DNA from: CAYLLT01 sp964384465
Lineage (GTDB): Bacteria; Planctomycetota; Phycisphaerae; UBA1845; PWPN01
Assembly: GCA_964384465.1 (NCBI GenBank)
Contig: CAYLLT010000020.1
Span: 3,262 to 67,261, forward strand
Reading direction: 5' to 3'
DNA: 64,000 bases
The stretch's first letter is position 1. Every line of letters starts with the position of its first letter. The translations under genes were made by a program, and so were the position numbers. Under the pieces are notes generated by a model. That model had not been told where the DNA came from. It searched no databases and worked only from the letters and a program-made list of their open reading frames with translations. Shown here piece by piece: positions 17,423-25,047 of the stretch.

Positions 17423-17450
17423 TTGACTCGCCGCGGATCTGGTGTATACT
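17423..17450 (+). promoter_or_regulatory. strong sigma-70-type promoter
   Basis: TTGACT (17423-17428) and TATACT (17445-17450) with a 16-nt spacer. It fires rightward, away from the divergent IOR gene, into an interval without an established gene that closes with an intrinsic terminator at 17655-17690. Confidence 0.7.
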
Positions 17451-17456
17451 ATGGGT

Positions 17457-17690
17457 TCATGGATGCCGACGCGGAAGTCGGCTCCGGTTTTAGACGATGA
17501 AGATTGCCATGACCAGCCTTTACCTGAATACGGACACGTGGACGACCCAGCAGATTTTCTGCTCGGCCGTGCACCCGTTTGCCGCCGTTTGCCGCGGTAA
17601 CAAGATGCACGAGCGAGGTGGGCCGTAGGGTAAAGTTGATTTTCGAGGAACTTTAAGCCCTGCGACCCGCGAAGGTTGCAGGGCTTTTTT
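17457..17690 (+). ncRNA. candidate ~235-nt RNA between promoter and terminator
   Basis: A promoter (17423-17450) and an intrinsic terminator (17655-17690) define a short transcript. It begins with a stable hairpin (GCCGAC, loop GCGGAA, GTCGGC at about 17464-17481) and has a second 7-bp hairpin (TAAAGTT 17631-17637 with AACTTTA 17649-17655) just before the terminator. A 43-codon frame (ATG 17497 to TAG 17626-17628; begins MKIAMTSLYLNTDTW) lies inside, but has no clear ribosome binding site. It is either a free small RNA or an attenuating leader of the acetyltransferase gene 190 bp downstream. I recognise no RNA family. Confidence 0.45.
17655..17690 (+). terminator. intrinsic terminator
   Basis: AAGCCCTGCGACC (17655-17667) pairs with GGTTGCAGGGCTT (17674-17686): 13 bp including one G-U, six-base loop CGCGAA, followed by a six-T run ending at 17690. 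This is the best-formed terminator in the window. Confidence 0.9.
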
Positions 17691-17882
17691 GTTGGGCATT
17701 TTTTCCGGCGGTTGGCGGCGGGTCGAGGCTCTCCGGGGTTCGCCTCGACCCGCCGGGGGTCGGAAAGACAGGATGGCGGCGCTGCGGCGCCGCGGGCGAT
17801 TCGTATCGATTGCACGTTTTTAGAATCGACATCGCGCGAGCGGAGACGGTGCGCGCCAAGGTCGGCGAAAGGTGGTGCTCAG

Positions 17883-18491
17883 ATGGTTGCGGAACTGAAA
17901 AGAACAGAACGATACCGAAATTCTCCGGAGATCGTCCTGCACGAACCGGAGGACCGGCCCGTCGTCTATTACCTGGGCCAGCGGATCTATTTCCGCCCGC
18001 TCGAGGTTTCGGACGAGCCGCAGTTGCGCCGGTGGGTCAACGATCCGCGCGTGTGGGCGACGCTTCAGCATCGCGGGCCGATCAATGCCGCCCGCGAGAC
18101 CGAGTGGATCGAGTCTCTGGGCAAGAGCACCAGCGACTACACCTTCGGGATTGTGGTCAAGGAGAACGACCGGCTGATCGGCTCCACCGGGCTGCATCGA
18201 ATCAATCCGGTCACGCGCAGCGCGGCGTTCGGCTTAATGATCGGCGAGGTGAGCCAGCACAACCGCGGCTACGGCAGCGAGGCCACGCGGCTGGCCGTGC
18301 GGTATGGATTTCGCGAGCTGAACCTGAACCGCATCGAGTTGTCCGTGTACGCCGACAACTGGCGGGCGATCCGCGTCTACCAGAAGGCGGGGTTCGTGCA
18401 CGAGGGCTGCCTGCGGCAGGCGGTGTATCGCAACGGCCGCTACCTCGACGAGTACCGCTTCGCGATCTTGCGTGAAGAGTGGAGCGAGTAG
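17883..18491 (+). CDS. GNAT-family N-acetyltransferase
   Basis: 202 aa from the ATG at 17883, chosen because AAAGGTGG lies just upstream and the fold begins soon after; longer in-frame extensions would run through the terminator at 17655-17690. The body is a RimJ/RimL-type acetyltransferase: YLGQRIYFRPLEVSDEPQLRRW at the start of the fold, IGSTGLHRINPVTRSAAFGLMIG for the central strands, the acetyl-CoA P-loop-like NRGYGSEATRLAVRYGF, and LSVYADNWRAIRVYQKAGFV at the end. The acceptor (protein N terminus, sugar nucleotide or small amine) cannot be told from sequence. It might be controlled by the leader described at 17457. Confidence 0.85.
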   Translation: MVAELKRTERYRNSPEIVLHEPEDRPVVYYLGQRIYFRPLEVSDEPQLRRWVNDPRVWATLQHRGPINAARETEWIESLGKSTSDYTFGIVVKENDRLIGSTGLHRINPVTRSAAFGLMIGEVSQHNRGYGSEATRLAVRYGFRELNLNRIELSVYADNWRAIRVYQKAGFVHEGCLRQAVYRNGRYLDEYRFAILREEWSE

Positions 18492-18517
18492 TTTTTGTGG
18501 GCAGAGCGGGCTTTGGC

Positions 18518-18591
18518 GCCCGGATAGCTCAATTGGTGAGAGCGTCTGAATCATAATCAGAAGGTTGTGGGTTCGATTCCCTCTCCGGGTA
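18518..18591 (+). tRNA. tRNA with CAU anticodon (Met or Ile2)
   Basis: A full cloverleaf can be drawn: acceptor GCCCGGA/TCCGGGT, D stem GCTC/GAGC, anticodon stem TCTGA/TCAGA with loop ATCATAA (anticodon CAT), T arm GTGGG-TTCGATT-CCCTC with one mismatch, discriminator A. No 3' CCA is encoded. The first acceptor pair is a G-T wobble, so it is not a typical initiator. Elongator Met or lysidine-modified Ile2 are both possible. Confidence 0.9.
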
Positions 18592-18638
18592 TTACCGGGA
18601 TCTTGAATATGAAGGGTGCGAATCTGCGACGGAGATCG

Positions 18639-18670
18639 GGCTGATAGCTGAAAGCTGACGGCTGACAGCT
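18639..18670. repeat. heptamer tandem repeat (GGCTGAT/AGCTGAN)
   Basis: Four 7-bp units (GGCTGAT, AGCTGAA, AGCTGAC, GGCTGAC) plus a partial AGCT lie between the tRNA and the interleaved helix structure. Same period as the arrays at 441, 20568 and 49103. Confidence 0.75.
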
Positions 18671-18683
18671 ATTAGGATTTCGT

Positions 18684-18799
18684 GGCCGCCGGGTGGTTGG
18701 GGGCCGGGAGTCGTTGACAACTTTTTATGGAGAGTGTGCCTAGGGTCGAAGAGATCACCCGGCGGCCTAGATTATCGTGGACTCCCGGCCCTTTTTTTT
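18684..18799 (+). ncRNA. interleaved two-helix RNA structure ending in eight T
   Basis: Four 12-nt segments occur in the order A, B, A', B'. A GGCCGCCGGGTG (18684-18695) is perfectly complementary to A' CACCCGGCGGCC (18756-18767). B GGGCCGGGAGTC (18701-18712) is perfectly complementary to B' GACTCCCGGCCC (18780-18791), which is followed by eight T (18792-18799). The order makes an H-type pseudoknot, or two competing folds in which B-B' would act as a terminator. The T run fits plus-strand transcription, downstream of the tRNA. No known RNA family is recognised. Confidence 0.5.
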
Positions 18800-18806
18800 C
18801 TTTTGC

Positions 18807-18833
18807 CACAGAGGTCACAGAGAACACCGAGAG
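18807..18833. repeat. nonamer tandem repeat (CACAGAGGT type)
   Basis: Three 9-bp units CACAGAGGT, CACAGAGAA, CACCGAGAG end 1 bp before the stop codon of the minus-strand gene at 18835. The same kind of CACAGAG array is familiar as a dispersed repeat in several bacterial genomes (general knowledge, not searched). Confidence 0.7.
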
Positions 18834-18834
18834 A

Positions 18835-21174
18835 TCATTGATTCTCATCGATCGCTTTGAGAATCATCTCACAGTTGACCACTTTTTCCACCAGGTCGAG
18901 AGGCAGGTAGTAGTAATGATTCGACGCTTCAAAGCCGACGCGGCTGTCCCGGCGGGTGAGCGTGAAGAGGCGGCGGGCGAGTTGGACTTCGTCGCCCAGA
19001 ATCGTCCGAAGAGTTTCGTCCGCATGCAACGGGTTGCCGCGCTGCGCAGTGGGCTGCGTCGTGGCGGGGAGTTTGCTGTTGCGGGCGATGATGAAGCGGA
19101 CCTGATTGGCGGCGCTTTTGAAGTGGAGGAAGGCGGCTTCGGCGAGGCGGAGGTCTCCGGCGATGGCTGACCACTCGCTTGCGCTCGCGGCTCGGACGTT
19201 TTTATCACGCTCGGTGGCGGGAATATCGCTGAGTTCGACGACTTCATGCAGGTGCTTCAGGCCGGTCTGCCAGCCGGCGGCGACTTTTTCCAACTGGGTC
19301 GCGAGCACCTCGGCGGGATAGACGCCGCGCCAGCGCTCCAGGTCGTCGTAGGGTATGCCGACCATGGTGGCGGCGTAGCCGCTGGGTTTTGCATAGAGAA
19401 GATTCGCCGGTCCCACTTGCATGGGACCGTCATAGAGAAAAACGGGGCTGTACGGGAATTCGCTGAACGCTTTGCTGAAGGCAGCCCAGGCTTTGAGAAC
19501 GTCAGGGGCGGCGGCGGGGCCGTAACGCTCGACGGCCGTTTCCTTCAGGGCTTTCTCAACCGTCATTTCTCCCGGCCGGTCGATCAGTTTCTGCACGATT
19601 CGCAGGTTTGGCGAAGGATAGCCGCCGAGCGTCCAGCTCAACATCAGGCCGTCGATGTCCGCGGTGGTCAGGTTCTTCATGTGCTCGGCGACCAGATTCA
19701 TCACCGGCAGCCACGGTACGGCCGACAGCTCCCATGTGCAGTTTACCTGGACTTTGGCGAGGGTCTTGAGGCCGCGCTTTTTGGCGATGGCCCAATGACG
19801 TGTCGCGCGCGGACCGGGGCCGACGGCGGAGATGGAATACTCGTCGACCGTACTGCTCACGCCCCCGCGGGTAATGGGTTTGCTCCACTCGCTGACGCTC
19901 ATCAGGTAGACATCGGCGGGCAGTGCGTTGATCGTCGCTTCGGCTTCCTGGTCCGGCCAGCCCCAGTCCCACGCGATGACCTTCGCCTCGGGGCGACCGG
20001 CGCGCACGCCGGCGGCGATGGCGGTGTTCACCTCGGCGATGATTTCCGCGTGCGTGCGCTTGCTGCAACGCGGGCACAACTCCTTGTGGAAATGACTGGC
20101 ACAGTTGGTGAGGTTTTCCGACGCGGTGATGGTGAACACGCCGCCGAGGTCGGGCACGTTCTTAAACACGTAGGCGAGCGAGTCGGTGAGCCATTGCCGC
20201 ACCTGCGGCTGGCTGGTGCACATGGTGAAGTGGTCATTTTCGGCGATGCCGCGGACCTCCGGGTGGTTCTCGAAAAAGTCGGCCTGCATCGCCCGCGGCT
20301 CATTCATGTAAAGATAGACGTTGATGCCGAAGCGGCGGGCGCGGGTGACCAGCTTTTGGAGGTTTGTGAGACGGACTTCATGATCCTTGCCGAACTCGGG
20401 AAAGATCGGGCTGGGGGCCAACTGGCGGAGCACAGTGTGCAGCCAGACACCGTTGACACCGGCCTCTGCGAGCCGCTGGAGCAGGCCGTCGGGAAACGGG
20501 TCGAGCTGCGGGTTCAGCAGCGGGTCGCCGTAGACGGCGAAGTAGGAATAGAGGAAACGTGGGTGGGATTGCGAATTGCGGATTGCGGATTGCGGATTGG
20601 AAGAGGGTACCGCCGCAGACAGATCGTTCAGGAAAGCGAAACGCGGCTCGGTGGGTTTGGAGAGTTCGTCGCCGAAGTACTTTTCGACGATCGCTTTGAT
20701 CCCGGCGCAGCGCTTTTCCACTGCTTCGCTCGGGGACGTGTAGCGGATCGGGTCGCACTGCGGTTTCAGGCCGCCGAGCTTGGTCCAGAGGAAATCGTCT
20801 TCACGCAGGGTGTAGACGAGCCGCTCTTCGTCCCAGTCGAGGAGTTTTAACAGTTGATCGTACGGCAGCAGGTGCCAGTTGCGGCGGATGATGCAGATGT
20901 AATTGCGCTGCAACATCTCCGGGCCGATCGTTGGATTATCGGGCAAGCCCATCGAGCGGCCAATGGCGCGGATGTTCTCCGGCGTCGTGCCCACCACGTC
21001 GGCCATGCGCGCGGCATCGACGCATTCCCAGTTCCGCCAGACGAAGGCGTGCAACCGATCGGGGAAGTGGGGGAACTCCAGCGCGGGCGGTCCTTTCGCG
21101 GCGGGCAGGGTCGTTTGAGCCATCGCCGATTGCACCAGCAGCACAACAGTGGTCCAACGGATAAGCCTGAGCAT
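18835..21174 (-). CDS. unrecognised secreted protein, possible TIM-barrel hydrolase
   Basis: 779 aa from the ATG at 21174, which has GAGGTG 7 nt upstream and starts a signal peptide (MLRLIRWTTVVLLVQSAMA). I do not recognise a named family. The middle (residues ~230-560) has features of a glycosidase-like barrel: DGLLQRLAEAGVNGVWLH, RRFGINVYLYMNEPRAM, GGVFTITASENLT, KVIAWDWGWPD and IDGLMLSWTLGGYPSP. A CPRC pair lies next to a further conserved-looking Cys. The N-terminal part (NWECVDAARMADVVGTTPENIRAIG) looks helical. Odd: residues ~195-208 (SSNPQSAIRNSQSH) are encoded by the ATTGCGG tandem repeat, in frame. It is divergent from the act operon. Confidence 0.6.
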   Translation of the reverse strand: MLRLIRWTTVVLLVQSAMAQTTLPAAKGPPALEFPHFPDRLHAFVWRNWECVDAARMADVVGTTPENIRAIGRSMGLPDNPTIGPEMLQRNYICIIRRNWHLLPYDQLLKLLDWDEERLVYTLREDDFLWTKLGGLKPQCDPIRYTSPSEAVEKRCAGIKAIVEKYFGDELSKPTEPRFAFLNDLSAAVPSSNPQSAIRNSQSHPRFLYSYFAVYGDPLLNPQLDPFPDGLLQRLAEAGVNGVWLHTVLRQLAPSPIFPEFGKDHEVRLTNLQKLVTRARRFGINVYLYMNEPRAMQADFFENHPEVRGIAENDHFTMCTSQPQVRQWLTDSLAYVFKNVPDLGGVFTITASENLTNCASHFHKELCPRCSKRTHAEIIAEVNTAIAAGVRAGRPEAKVIAWDWGWPDQEAEATINALPADVYLMSVSEWSKPITRGGVSSTVDEYSISAVGPGPRATRHWAIAKKRGLKTLAKVQVNCTWELSAVPWLPVMNLVAEHMKNLTTADIDGLMLSWTLGGYPSPNLRIVQKLIDRPGEMTVEKALKETAVERYGPAAAPDVLKAWAAFSKAFSEFPYSPVFLYDGPMQVGPANLLYAKPSGYAATMVGIPYDDLERWRGVYPAEVLATQLEKVAAGWQTGLKHLHEVVELSDIPATERDKNVRAASASEWSAIAGDLRLAEAAFLHFKSAANQVRFIIARNSKLPATTQPTAQRGNPLHADETLRTILGDEVQLARRLFTLTRRDSRVGFEASNHYYYLPLDLVEKVVNCEMILKAIDENQ
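20568..20595. repeat. heptamer tandem repeat (ATTGCGG) within coding sequence
   Basis: Four 7-bp units (ATTGCGA, then ATTGCGG three times) inside the secreted-protein gene. The same heptamer forms the array at 49103-49130 in mnmA. Here it is read on the opposite strand, giving NPQSAIRNSQ. Confidence 0.85.
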
Positions 21175-21305
21175 CTGCGTCACCTCGAACGTTCCGGCTC
21201 GAAGAATCTGTCCCTGGAACGGAAACAACACGCGCCGTTTTTGACAACGCGCTTGCGGCATCATACCCTGAAACGAACCGACGTTTGAAATCACGGGATC
21301 ACTGC

Positions 21306-21968
21306 GTGGCTCAGATTTTTCATCCCTCCATGAACGCGTTTTCCAAAGCGAGCATCTTTGGAGCGGTGTTCATTCTGGCGGGGCTGACGTGGATGTGGGC
21401 GCTGGTCATCCGTTCGCCTTACGTGACCGAGGCGGGTGTGGTGCGCCAGCAGCCGGTGGAGTTCAGCCACGAACATCACGTCAGCGGGCTGGGCATCGAC
21501 TGTCGCTATTGCCACACCTCCGTGGAAGATTCGGCCTTTGCCGGGATTCCGTCCACGCACACCTGCATGACCTGCCACTCGCAGGTCTGGACGCAGGCGC
21601 CGATGCTCGAGCCGGTGCGGGAGAGCTACCGCACGGGTGAGTCGATCCCGTGGACGCGCGTGCACGACCTGCCGGATTTCGCTTACTTCGATCACAGCAT
21701 TCACGTGCATAAAGGCATCGGCTGCTCGACGTGCCACGGGCGGGTGGATCGGATGCCGCTCACCTGGCGCGAGCACGCGCTGGATATGGAATGGTGCCTG
21801 GGATGCCATCGCGCGCCGGAGCGGTTTATCCGGCCGCGCGAGGAGGTGTTCAACATGGCCTGGGAGCCGCCGCCGGATCAAATCGAGCGCGGTCGCGAGC
21901 TGATCAGGAAGTACGACATCGATTTGCGTCAGGATCGGCTGAGCGATTGCTGGATATGCCATCGGTAG
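21306..21968 (+). CDS. actA: alternative complex III subunit ActA, pentahaem cytochrome c
   Basis: 220 aa from a GTG at 21306, chosen because ActA proteins begin (M)AQIFHPS, exactly what follows; an upstream ATG at 21285 is less likely. An N-terminal membrane anchor (ASIFGAVFILAGLTWMWALVI) precedes a periplasmic domain with five haem sites: CRYCH, CMTCH, CSTCH, CLGCH and CWICH. It passes electrons from quinol oxidation toward downstream c-type cytochromes. It opens the act-cox operon; hairpins follow it before actB. Confidence 0.92.
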   Translation: MAQIFHPSMNAFSKASIFGAVFILAGLTWMWALVIRSPYVTEAGVVRQQPVEFSHEHHVSGLGIDCRYCHTSVEDSAFAGIPSTHTCMTCHSQVWTQAPMLEPVRESYRTGESIPWTRVHDLPDFAYFDHSIHVHKGIGCSTCHGRVDRMPLTWREHALDMEWCLGCHRAPERFIRPREEVFNMAWEPPPDQIERGRELIRKYDIDLRQDRLSDCWICHR

Positions 21969-21983
21969 GAAATGCTATCAGAA

Positions 21984-22003
21984 CCCCGCCCGCGAGGGCG
22001 GGG
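21984..22003 (+). promoter_or_regulatory. intercistronic hairpin with GNRA loop between actA and actB
   Basis: CCCCGCCC (21984-21991) and GGGCGGGG (21996-22003) close a GCGA tetraloop: a perfect 8-bp stem. A weaker GGCAC/GTGCC hairpin follows around 22012-22026. There is no T run, so it more likely affects mRNA stability or translation than termination. Confidence 0.5.
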
Positions 22004-22056
22004 CCGGGCCGGGCACTCGCGTGCCGGGTTCGGATGACAACCGTCGAAACGCAGAA

Positions 22057-25044
22057 ATGGCAGATTTCAAATTTGAAATAGCAGAGAGCGGCGGCGGATC
22101 AAACGACCGGAGGCCGCGTTACTGGCGGAGTCTCGAAGAGCTGGCGGATACGCCGGCGTTTCGCGAGATGCTGCACCGGGAGTTTCCGCGGCAGGCTTCG
22201 GAATGGCTGGATCCGGTTGGCCGGCGCGAGTTTCTGAAGCTGATGACGGCTTCGCTGGGTCTGGCCGGGCTCACTTCCTGCACGCGGCAGCCGACGGAAA
22301 AGATCATGCCGTACGTGCGGGCGCCGGAGGAGATCGTGCCGGGCAAGCCGCTGTTTTATGCCACGGCACTGCCTTTCCGCGGCTATGGCATGGGTGTGCT
22401 CGTCGAGAGCCACATGGGCCGGCCGACCAAGATCGAAGGCAACCCGCAGCATCCGGCCAGTCGAGGGGCGACGGATGCATTCGCTCAGGCTTCCGTGCTG
22501 ACGCTGTACGATCCCGATCGGTCGCAGACGGTTGTCTACGGTGGGCGGATCAATACCTGGGAGCGATTTACCACTGATCTGCGTGAAGCGATGGCGTCGC
22601 AGACGGCCAAGCGCGGGGCGGGTCTGCGAATTCTCACCGAGACGGTGACTTCGCCCACTCTGGCACATCAGATTCGAACGCTGCTGGAAGCGCTGCCGGA
22701 GGCGCGGTGGCATCAATACGAGTCGGTCTCCAATGACAATGTGCTCGGCGGGATGGAGCTGGCTTTCGGGCAGCCTGTCGGAATCCACTATGACTTTGCC
22801 AAGGCCGATGTGATCCTCTCGCTGGATGCGGATTTTCTGCTGGGTGAGCCGGCGAGCGTGCGGTACGCGCGAGATTTCGCTTCGAAGCGGCAGGTCACCG
22901 GCGACGGCACGCACATGAACCGTCTGTATGTGGCGGAGTGCGCGACGACGCTGACCGGCGCGATGGCGGACCATCGGTTGGCGGTGCGGGCGTCGGAGGT
23001 GAAGGCGTTAGCGAAGCTTGTGGCAAATGGGGTGAGTGATGCAGTGATGGAGGGAGAGAGGGAGGCCGACCGATGGGCAGAGGCCGGTGGCCACAAGAAA
23101 TGGATCGAGGCGGTTGTAAAGGATCTGCGAAGTCATCGTGGATCGAGTATCGTGCTGGCGGGTTGCCGGCAATCGCCTGGTGTGCACGCAACAGCGCACT
23201 GGATCAATCGAATGCTGGGAAATTTCGGCAAGACACTGATCTACACCGATGCGGTCGAGCCGTCGCCCGTTAAACATCTAGAGTCATTGCGGGAACTGAC
23301 GAAGGCCATGGCCGCGGGCCGCGTGGAAATGCTGATCATCCTCGGCGGCAACCCGGTCTTCACCGCGCCGGCTGATTTGGAGTTCGGCGAGCACCTGTCG
23401 CGCGTGAAGTTCAAGGTGCATCTTGGGCTCTATGAGGATGAGACGGCGCAGAAGTGCCAGTGGCACGTCCCACAGGCGCACGAACTGGAGGCATGGGGCG
23501 ACGTACGCGCTTACGAGGGCACGGTCTCCATCATCCAGCCATTGATCGAACCTCTGTATGGGGGTAAGTCGGCGCACGAGCTCCTGGCGGCGATGCGCGG
23601 CGAGCCGGATGCGTCGGGATACGAAATCGTTCGCGAATACTGGCGCGGGCAACACCGTGGGGATGATTTTGAAATGTTCTGGCGCCGGACGCTGCATGAT
23701 GGCATCATGGCGGGAACGTCGCTGCCCGGCAAAACGCCTCCGCAGAATCCCGCTATCAACGAGCTGTCTGAAACTTCGCGCGACTGGTCCGGTCTGGAGA
23801 TCAACTTCGCGCCTGACCCGACGATCTGGGACGGGCGCTTCTCCAACAACGGCTGGTTGCAGGAGCTGCCCAAGCCGCTCACAAAACTCACGTGGGACAA
23901 TGCTGTGCTGCTGAGTCCGCACACGGCGAAAGAGCTCCAACTGTTGAACGAGGATCTTGTCGAGCTGCGGCTCGGCGGGCGGAGCGTCCGCGGGCCGGTG
24001 TGGATTCTGCCGGGACACGCCGATGGCGCGGTGACGGTTCACCTCGGATACGGCCGCACGCGTGCGGGCAGAGTGGGCGAGCGTGCAGGCTTCCGGGTGG
24101 AGGATTTGCGCACGAGCGATGCGTTCTGGTTCGGGCCCGGCCTCGAGATTCGCAAGACCGGCCAACACCACAAGCTGGCCTGCACGCAGGACCATCACAG
24201 CATGGAGGGACGGCCGATCGTGCGCGCCGCCACGCTGAGCGAGTTCATGAAAAATCCGCATTTCGCCCATGAAGGGGCGGAACATCCCTCGCCCGAGCAG
24301 TCGCTGCTGCCCGCATTCAAATACGAGGGCTACGCGTGGGGCATGGCGGTCAATCAGAACGCGTGCATCGGCTGCAATGCGTGCGTGATCGCGTGTCAGG
24401 CGGAAAACAATATCCCCGTCGTGGGCAAGCAACAGGTGTCGAACGGGCGCGAGATGCACTGGCTGCGGATCGATGAGTATCACAGCGGCAGCCCCGAAGA
24501 GCCGGAGCATTATTTTCAGCCGATGCTCTGCCAGCATTGTGAGAAGGCGCCGTGTGAGACGGTGTGCCCGGTGGCGGCCACGGTGCACGACTCTGAAGGG
24601 CTGAACACCATGGTCTACAACCGCTGCGTCGGCACACGGTACTGCTCGAACAACTGCCCGTACAAGGTGCGGCGGTTCAATTTCCTCCAGTACGCCGACC
24701 TCGAAACGCCGGTGCTCAAGATGCTGCGGAATCCGGATGTGACCGTGCGTACGCGAGGAGTGATGGAGAAATGCACCTATTGCGTCCAGCGGATCAGCGC
24801 GGCGCGCATCCAGGCCGAGAAGGAAGAGCGGCACATCCACGACGGAGAAGTGGTGACCGCCTGCCAGGGGGCCTGCCCCACGCAGGCGATCGTCTTCGGC
24901 GATATCAACGATCCCGAGAGCCGCGTCTCGAAACTCAAGCGCGATCCGCTCAACTACAGCGTGCTCGGCGAACTGAACACGCAGCCGCGCACGACCTATC
25001 TGGCCAAATTGACCAACCCGAACCCGGCGATGGAGACGAAGTGA
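22057..25044 (+). CDS. actB: alternative complex III subunit ActB, iron-sulfur protein
   Basis: 995 aa from the ATG at 22057; a start 12 codons upstream is also possible. A Tat-type motif RREFLKLM with a following LTSC lipobox-like site near residues 55-78 marks export. The long N-terminal part is the molybdopterin-oxidoreductase-like fold that in ActB carries no molybdenum. The C-terminal quarter (residues ~769-945) is the ferredoxin-like domain with four cysteine clusters: CIGCNACVIAC, CQHCEKAPCETVCP, CVGTRYCSNNCPYK and CTYCVQRI...CQGACP. It is the quinol-side electron carrier core. It is translated just ahead of actC (3-bp gap). Confidence 0.92.
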   Translation: MADFKFEIAESGGGSNDRRPRYWRSLEELADTPAFREMLHREFPRQASEWLDPVGRREFLKLMTASLGLAGLTSCTRQPTEKIMPYVRAPEEIVPGKPLFYATALPFRGYGMGVLVESHMGRPTKIEGNPQHPASRGATDAFAQASVLTLYDPDRSQTVVYGGRINTWERFTTDLREAMASQTAKRGAGLRILTETVTSPTLAHQIRTLLEALPEARWHQYESVSNDNVLGGMELAFGQPVGIHYDFAKADVILSLDADFLLGEPASVRYARDFASKRQVTGDGTHMNRLYVAECATTLTGAMADHRLAVRASEVKALAKLVANGVSDAVMEGEREADRWAEAGGHKKWIEAVVKDLRSHRGSSIVLAGCRQSPGVHATAHWINRMLGNFGKTLIYTDAVEPSPVKHLESLRELTKAMAAGRVEMLIILGGNPVFTAPADLEFGEHLSRVKFKVHLGLYEDETAQKCQWHVPQAHELEAWGDVRAYEGTVSIIQPLIEPLYGGKSAHELLAAMRGEPDASGYEIVREYWRGQHRGDDFEMFWRRTLHDGIMAGTSLPGKTPPQNPAINELSETSRDWSGLEINFAPDPTIWDGRFSNNGWLQELPKPLTKLTWDNAVLLSPHTAKELQLLNEDLVELRLGGRSVRGPVWILPGHADGAVTVHLGYGRTRAGRVGERAGFRVEDLRTSDAFWFGPGLEIRKTGQHHKLACTQDHHSMEGRPIVRAATLSEFMKNPHFAHEGAEHPSPEQSLLPAFKYEGYAWGMAVNQNACIGCNACVIACQAENNIPVVGKQQVSNGREMHWLRIDEYHSGSPEEPEHYFQPMLCQHCEKAPCETVCPVAATVHDSEGLNTMVYNRCVGTRYCSNNCPYKVRRFNFLQYADLETPVLKMLRNPDVTVRTRGVMEKCTYCVQRISAARIQAEKEERHIHDGEVVTACQGACPTQAIVFGDINDPESRVSKLKRDPLNYSVLGELNTQPRTTYLAKLTNPNPAMETK

Positions 25045-25047
25045 CCG

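Noticed and set aside
17676..17882. Upstream extension of the acetyltransferase
   Set aside because: It would start inside the terminator hairpin at 17655-17690; the ATG at 17883 has a ribosome site and matches the fold start.
18714..18746. TTGACA (18714-18719) with TAGGGT as a promoter inside the interleaved structure
   Set aside because: The spacer would be 21 nt and the transcript only about 40 nt before the T run; not convincing.
19246..20850. 534-codon plus-strand frame opposite the secreted 779-aa gene
   Set aside because: No ribosome site and shadow-like composition; the minus strand has a signal peptide and a good start site.
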